Assembly: GCA_021234155.1 (NCBI GenBank)
Contig: JAJEKV010000004.1
Coordinates: 13,110,716 to 13,174,715, forward strand
Direction: 5' to 3'
Source: Isoetes taiwanensis
Taxonomy: Eukaryota > Streptophyta > Lycopodiopsida > Isoetales > Isoetaceae
Length of the DNA: 64,000 nt
Below are positions 58,540-64,000 of this stretch, piece after piece (the stretch's first letter is position 1; every line of letters starts with the position of its first letter). Made by a program: the position numbers and the translations under genes. Below the pieces are notes generated by a model that was not told the origin of the DNA, ran no database searches, and was given only the letters and a program-made list of their open reading frames with translations.

Positions 58540-58890
58540 GACACAAGAACACAAGACAGAAGCAGAAGGAACACAAAGCAGAAGGCGACTTATCCAGCGA
58601 ATATTGAGTGTGCTAGAACTTCGAACAGAAGCAGAAGGCAGAACACAAAGCAGAAGACGACTCACATATTGAGTGTGCTAGAACTTCGAACACATGATGA
58701 CCTACGTAGGCGACTCATCCACAAGAACACAAGACAGAAGCAGAAGGCGACTCATCTACAAGAACACAAGACAAAAGCAGAAGGCGACTCATCCACATAT
58801 ATTGAGTGTGCTAGAACTTCGAACACAAGACAGAAGCAGAAGGCGACTCATCCAGCGAATATTGAATGTGCTAGAACTTGGAACACTCTA
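58540..58890. repeat. minisatellite, ~35- and ~60-base higher-order units
   Basis: Words ACAAGAACACAAGACAGAAG, GCAGAAGGCGACTCATC(C/T) and ATATTGAGTGTGCTAGAACT recur five to six times in changing combinations. It lies just upstream (5' side) of the LINE ORF1 and could be the repeated 5'UTR/promoter of that LINE. It is flanked on the left by a purine-free boundary at about 58,530. Confidence 0.8.
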
Positions 58891-59813
58891 TTGGCGCGAC
58901 ACGAGTCGTTTTTGGTGAGAGCAGGGAAAGAGGGCTAGAGAGAGAACGTGGAAAAGGAAGGCTAGAGAGAGAAAGTGGTGAAAGAAGGCGCTAATATTAT
59001 GCAAAAATGGTTGGTGGATAGCCATTGTTAGTCCATAAAAAGAGCTAGGTCTAAGATTCCGATGGTTTAGATGCTCTTTTCATGCAAGACAAACATGGTT
59101 AAGGTTCCGAATTGATAATCTGCATGTTCTATCTCTGGACTGCGCTCCATATGTATGCCTAAAGGGAAGAATCAAAGGCAAATGGTATTGGTTTGCAAAT
59201 CCATAATGTAAGGGCCTGCTTTCTGCTAGAAGCCGACTAGAAAAGCAGATAGGGAGGTTGTGTGGCAGGATATATTTATCAAAATTTGATTAAGACATTA
59301 ACTACTTTGCAACCCAATATGCCATTTGTCCGGTTTCCAAAGCAATGAATGTCTGCCAGGTGCAGGATAACTGAGCCTGTGGTGATAGCTTGCAGGACAT
59401 ATCTGATTTCTATAAGAAGCAGTTTTAATTTTTCTTGCTCCTTTCCAATATGACTATCTGTTGTTGTTTATTGCTTTTCTATTAATTGCTCATATCATGT
59501 GGCAGGCAGAGAAGCATGTGGACAAAGTAAGCAGTTTCAACACCAAGCCTCCTCCATCTTAGAGGGTAGGTGGACCAGTTCCCAAGAACAAGGAAGGCAG
59601 AGTGTCTTTATAAGTAATCCCAGATCAGACCATAAAGCTTTTCTGTTTACTCTTTCCTAACCTATGTAACATTATTCCTTCCAGACAAGCCTTTTTTTCA
59701 GCGACATAAGCTTGTAGCTTTTTCTCTCCTTATGTGTTATAGCCAAGTTTTTTCTCTGAGGATTTTTCTTTAAGCATTTTGTGGTTTGGAATGCATGGCC
59801 AATGTCACCATGC
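58891..59813. other. no gene recognised (copy B)
   Basis: Intergenic, no motif. Counterpart of 34,401-35,334. Confidence 0.45.
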
Positions 59814-59814
59814 T

Positions 59815-59846
<32 letters not shown>

Positions 59847-62610
59847 AAGGTTTGTTTTATATTGCATCTATAATAGATACATCATAAGGTATATCCTAGG
59901 GGATATATTGAAAAAGTCTAAGCATATTGTCCAAAAATCATGGTCCTTATAAAATGGATCCATGAACCACACTAAAACAACCAGCTTAATATATTGTTTA
60001 TACAGTTTCAATACAGGTATACATAGTTGCACAAAACACTGTAACCAGATCATTCCAACAGTGAATAGCTCAAGATTCGTCCAGAAGGTCCTGTAGTGTG
60101 AGATCAGCTATTGTCCTATTCCCAAAAATCGTGAGAAGAGTGTCTAGGACAACTGTCTGGAAGTTGGTGAAGTCTAACAGAAGCAAGACATGTGCTTCTC
60201 GTTTCTGCTGCCATTTATGGTAGAGATTGGTAAAATATGGTTTGAGACTATTGAATCTCCATACCTCAGTCCTTTGCGCACCTTCGTTATTGCTTTTGCA
60301 TGCACTACTTCCTGTTTAAGTTGAATGAGAATACTCTCCAGTTCAGCTTTAGGTTCATCATCCTTGTTTGCTGCTACTCCCATAGCTCGATCCATGCTTC
60401 CAACCTGTTAAGTCTCCTCTATGCATCTGTGTAGAACATCATCAGCAATTGTTATATTAGAGAGAAAGAAATCATGTAATCCATAGAACCTTCCAAAACT
60501 ATTCCATGCTGGATCATATTTCTTCCCTTTCAACAGTTTGTGTGCTACTGCAGTAATCTGTATAATGTCAATGAATGCATGCTTCAGCCAAGTTATGGAG
60601 GGGGTGTGGTTATTCATGGCCACTCTATTTCTATGTAGCCAAATGATCCAACAGCTCAATGTTCTAGTTGTAATTTCAATTCTGCTGCTGTCTTCCCAGA
60701 AAGTTAACAAATTTAAATCTGTTGGCATTCCTTTGGTAATCTGGGATGCCCAGCTCCAAAATTCTGCTAACCATAAGCATGTAAATACATGATTAGAGGT
60801 TTCTACTTCTCCACATAGAGGGCATTGGTTGGAATGTGTGCTGTCATATAAAGCCCTTTTCTGGTTTGTAGGTAAGATTTGATGTAAGGCTATCCATCTA
60901 AAAGTTTTGATCTTACAGGCCATGTAGCCTGCCCAGCCTTTTGCACATATTCCTGCCAATCTTTCCTCCTCACATCGCCATAGAACACCTGCTCTTGAAG
61001 GTTTCAATTGAATGAGAGCCTTATATATGTCTTTAACTGAATAAATTTCTTTATTATTCAATTGCCACATGCTGGAATTGTTGCTTAACTCCTCATACTC
61101 TCCAATACTGTTCATCACCAAGTTATAAATCTATTTGTCTAATTCTGATCCTTTGGTTTTATCTGCAACCTCTTCCCAAGTCATCCATCTGTCCTGTATT
61201 CTCAAATCTTCTATTCTCCTAAACCCACACTTATGCCATTGCATATATTTTTGGGGATGTTTCAGGGCCAAGCATCCCACATTAACTGGTGCAAGATCTG
61301 GATGCCAGAAAAAATTCAGATCTCTACTTCTTGCATCTATACTTGGTGGTCTGTAGCACAATGCATCATTGTTCCATGCCTCTAGCATTCTTTTTAAGGT
61401 GTTTGATGTACCTGGACACGGTGTGAACTGAAACAAAGCTGAGTCTGGTAATTGGTGTTTGAGACTATGGCTGCCCACTGGTAATGACTCTTGCACCCAG
61501 AATTTCACCAATTGGAGGGCTGGGGATGGCCTGAATGCATGTATAGCCCTCCAGACCATCTTAGCTGCCAGTGCCTGAGCTTGAATAAATATGTCCTTGC
61601 ATCCTAGTCCATCTTCCTTCTTAGGTTTAATTAAATCTGTCCAGGCAACTTTGTGGGAGCCCTGCCATATGAATTTCCTTATTGCAGCTTCCATTGTTCT
61701 GTAGGAATTCTTATCCCTTACTATAGCAGAGGAAAAATAGACATGTGTACTGCCAATAACAGCATTGGCAATTTCTACTCTCCCTGCCAAAGATAGGGTA
61801 GAGGAATACATAGACAATTTTTTCTTGATCCTCGTCACAATTGGATCCCATAACCCCTGCAGTGAACAATTTAGGGATAAGGGGATCCCTAAAATACTTG
61901 TAGCAGAGTTACAGTTCAGAACCTTAATTCCTTGCAATGCAGAATCCTGTGAGTCATAAATAATTGCACTTTTATTCTTATTCAACAGAATCCCTGCAGC
62001 TGCACCAAATTTATCCATTGCCAATAAGAATTTTCCTAGACTTTGATCTACTTTTTTGAGGAAGACAAAGGTATCATCTGCATATTGCATAATGGTAAAA
62101 AAGCCATCCCCCCCTGGAAGTTCCAAACTATTTATTTCTCCATCAGTTTGCATTTGCATAATCTTTCTTGTAACCATCTCAGCAACAATTAAGAATAAAT
62201 ATGGGGCTAAAGGACATCCTTGTCTTACTCCTCTTTGGCATCTGAATAACTTTGTAGGAGTACCATTTAATATAAAAGCTGAAGATGCATTGATATTAAA
62301 GCTCCATACTTTTTGGTATACCTTATTGGAGAAACCCATATAAGACATTGCCTTTTCAAGGAATTGCCAGTTAATTGTGTCATATGCTCTCTTAAAATCC
62401 AGTTTGAGAAGCATACATTTTTGTCCAGATCTTTTATTCCAGTGTAAACCTTCTGCTGCCCCAATATAGTTATCCAAAATATTTCTCTGTGGTAAGAATG
62501 CTGATTGACAAGGATTTATAGTTGAGTGTAGGATCATCTTCAACCTATTTGCCAAGGCTTCAACGAGGGTTATATTCTTCAGGGATCTTATCTAGCACTT
62601 TATATTTGCA
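59814..62610 (-). mobile_element. L1-like LINE, 5'-truncated, poly(A) tail (copy B)
   Basis: Minus-strand L1-type ORF2 from inside the RT domain to a 3' poly(A) tail seen as 27 T at 59,814-59,840. The 5' end falls around 62,600, where the normal 'RPISL.N' segment is cut to SLKNITLVEALANRLK. Poly(A) tail and zf-RVT end separate it from the microsatellite-tailed LINEs. No target-site duplication was identified. Confidence 0.9.
60408..62555 (-). pseudogene. L1-type reverse transcriptase with zf-RVT, single in-frame stop
   Basis: One phase is open from 62,555 to 60,408 except for a TAG at 61,131-61,133. The first 474 codons cover RT: PCQSAFLPQRNILDN, LKLDFKRAYDTINW (Asp about residue 53), QRGVRQGCPLAPYLFLI and MQYADDTFVFL (YADD at 158-161), then LLNKNKSAIIY, SILGIPLSLN and KFIWQGSHKVAW. 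After the stop, 237 more codons carry VKDIYKALIQLKPS, KIKTFRWIALHQILPTNQKR and CPLCGEVETSNHVFTC, the zf-RVT zinc-binding domain of plant L1 elements, and end RCIEET-stop. Aside from the stop and missing N-terminus the protein is remarkably well preserved, so insertion was probably recent. Confidence 0.92.
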
Positions 62611-63179
62611 GGATTCATCATAATCTTCTACTCCAGTTTCTAGTATAATAATGTTAGACATAGAAGAAACTGTGATTGTTAGTTTTGGTTGCTACGGATG
62701 ATGAAAGGCTTCACATCCAGCATTTTGGGTTTGAAACCAAGACAACCCACAGAGCGGGGAGCTATGGTTGAAAACCCCAGAATGCTGGGTAAGAAGCCTT
62801 TGCCTCAATGTAAAAACCTCCTCTATTTTTAGCGTTAGATCAAGGAGCTATTAATGGCCTTGATCTACTATTGAGAGAATTGCAGCAAGAGAGAACAGTA
62901 AAAAAGGAGACGGATCTAAATTGGAGGTAAAAGAAATGGAAGGGCGGGTAAAATCAAGCAAATATACTTTCACTAAGAGAATCTTGACCTTGCATCCGCA
63001 TTTAGTTGGTAGATAAGGTTGAAAACAAAGTAGGAGGTTTTTACTATGCATATAATAGAACCATTGACTTTAAGACATTAGATGAATTTATGAATATATA
63101 GAGATGCGTAATCTTCAATTCGACTCATCTATCTATCTATATACAAGAAATTTAACACGTCCTATGGTGCATGTTCCAA
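62611..63179. other. no gene recognised (copy B)
   Basis: Intergenic sequence left of the TTCTAGAA array, counterpart of 38,091-38,699. No motif. Confidence 0.45.
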
Positions 63180-63960
63180 CAGTGCAAGTTCCAATTTTCG
63201 CATTCCTTTATATTCTTCAACATTCTATGTACTATATTTAGCATTCATGAAGATTCCCTTAGATTCTCATAGAATTTTCTATTTTGATTGAGATGCTTAC
63301 CCATGAGCATTTAGAACCTTTCAAAATAATCTATCTTGGATCTGTGCAACATTTCTAAAACACTTTCTATTTTTAGATTGAGGCGCTTACCCTGAGCATC
63401 TAGAACATTTTTTTTTTCAAGATTTATATTGTATACCTTTATGAAACATTTTAGAACATTCTATTGTGGCTCTTTGCAAAATCTTAAAAAAACTCTAAGA
63501 TTTCATCAAGATCCTTGTAGATTCCCTTAGATATTATGAAGATTCCCTTAGATTCAACTAGATTTTAAGAGATTCCTTTAGACTTATAAATATCTTCCTA
63601 GATTCTCTTATAGTTTATGAGATTTCCTTAGATTCCCTTTAATTCTCCTGGATTCCCTTACATTCAACAAATTTCTAGAACATTCTAGAACTTTCTGGAA
63701 TATTCTGAAACTTTCAAAACATTCTAGAACTTTCTGGAAGTATTTCCCTATTTCCTTACATCCCCGAAGATTCCCTTACATTCTAGAACTTATTAGAACA
63801 ATTTGGGACTTTCTGGAAGGATTCTCTTAGATTCCCCCTAGATTCTCTTATATTCCAAAATATTTTAAAATTCTAGAACTTTCTAGAACATTCTAGAAGA
63901 TTTTAGAACTTTCTAGAGCCTCCAGAACTTTCTAGAACTTTCTTGAACTATCTAGAATGT
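63180..63960. repeat. array of TTCTAGAAC and AGATTCCCTTA words with HSE-like spacing
   Basis: The first half is rich in (T)AGATTC(C/T)CTTAGA and the second half in TTCTAGAACnTTCTAGAA. At 63,673-63,705 seven alternating TTC/GAA triplets start every 5 bases (73, 78, 83, 88, 93, 98, 103), and at 63,871-63,898 six do so. This is exactly the nTTCnnGAAn alternation of heat-shock elements, although a simple satellite with a 10-base palindromic unit would look the same. Confidence 0.85.
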
Positions 63961-64000
63961 TATATTCTATTTTATCTTAATTAGAACATTACCTTTAAGT

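Larger units (their letters stand above)
40707..64000. repeat. copy B of the 24-kb near-identical direct repeat (right contig start)
   Basis: Collinear with 16,168-39,507. The first 4.4 kb (to about 45,110) is the more damaged copy, e.g. GGCATGAAACG for GGCAGCAAACAG; from about 49,880 onward it is clearly the better copy, with frames of 192, 318 and 474 codons that are broken in copy A. Between 45.1 and 49.9 kb both are close to identical with scattered errors in either one. Confidence 0.9.

Noticed and set aside
16168-64000. RIP-like or ageing divergence between two real duplicates
   Set aside because: Differences are not C-to-T transitions; they are indels and CAG/CTG to CG changes, and they alternate between copies by position.

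Overview
This is gene-poor nuclear DNA of a land plant. The evidence is Ty3/gypsy pol and gag remnants of plant type, plant LINEs, a decayed PPR fragment, an R2R3-MYB-type first exon with the intron at the plant-conserved place, and a nuclear gene for a mitochondrial glycine-rich RNA-binding protein behind a TATA box and telo-boxes (AAACCCTAA). LINEs of the sort seen here, with microsatellite 3' tails and a C-terminal CX2CX9HX4C knuckle, make me lean towards a non-flowering plant (fern, lycophyte or gymnosperm), but that is weak inference. No prokaryotic features, rRNA, tRNA or CRISPR were found.

Layout, left part. 1-2767 is a broken plus-strand Ty3/gypsy pol (probably Tat-like), followed to about 6.2 kb by non-coding DNA that may hold its 3' end. 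6.67-7.31 kb is a two-unit direct repeat in which one unit carries a short LINE insertion and the other preserves the empty site. 7.5-10.1 kb holds small tandem repeats and a minus-strand gag remnant with a zinc knuckle. The one intact host gene I can model is the four-exon RRM protein on the minus strand at 10,478-11,398. 11.5-16.1 kb has no recognisable gene but contains several tandem repeats, including a minisatellite with a palindromic core at 14.5 kb.

Layout, right part. About 16,168-39,507 (copy A) and 40,707-64,000 (copy B) are the same DNA in the same order and orientation, separated by an 11-N gap. Both contain, in order: unresolved exon-like sequence; a 5'-truncated LINE 3' end (minus); a MYB-like first exon (plus); a decayed transposase-like gene (minus); a truncated LINE with an intact YADD motif (plus); a PPR relic; an unrecognised 107-codon reading frame (plus); a long LINE with coiled-coil ORF1, APE endonuclease and RT (minus); a minisatellite; an L1-like LINE with a poly(A) tail (minus); and a TTCTAGAA-rich array.

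The differences between copies concentrate at CAG and CTG, and the damaged copy changes along the length: B is worse at 40.7-45.1 kb, A is worse at 25.4-39.5 kb. I read this as two overlapping contig ends that were scaffolded but not merged, with long-read basecalling errors at methylated CWG sites, rather than as a real 24-kb duplication. Copy A reading frames in particular should not be trusted. Mobile-element features are listed for both copies, with the fuller description given for the better copy.
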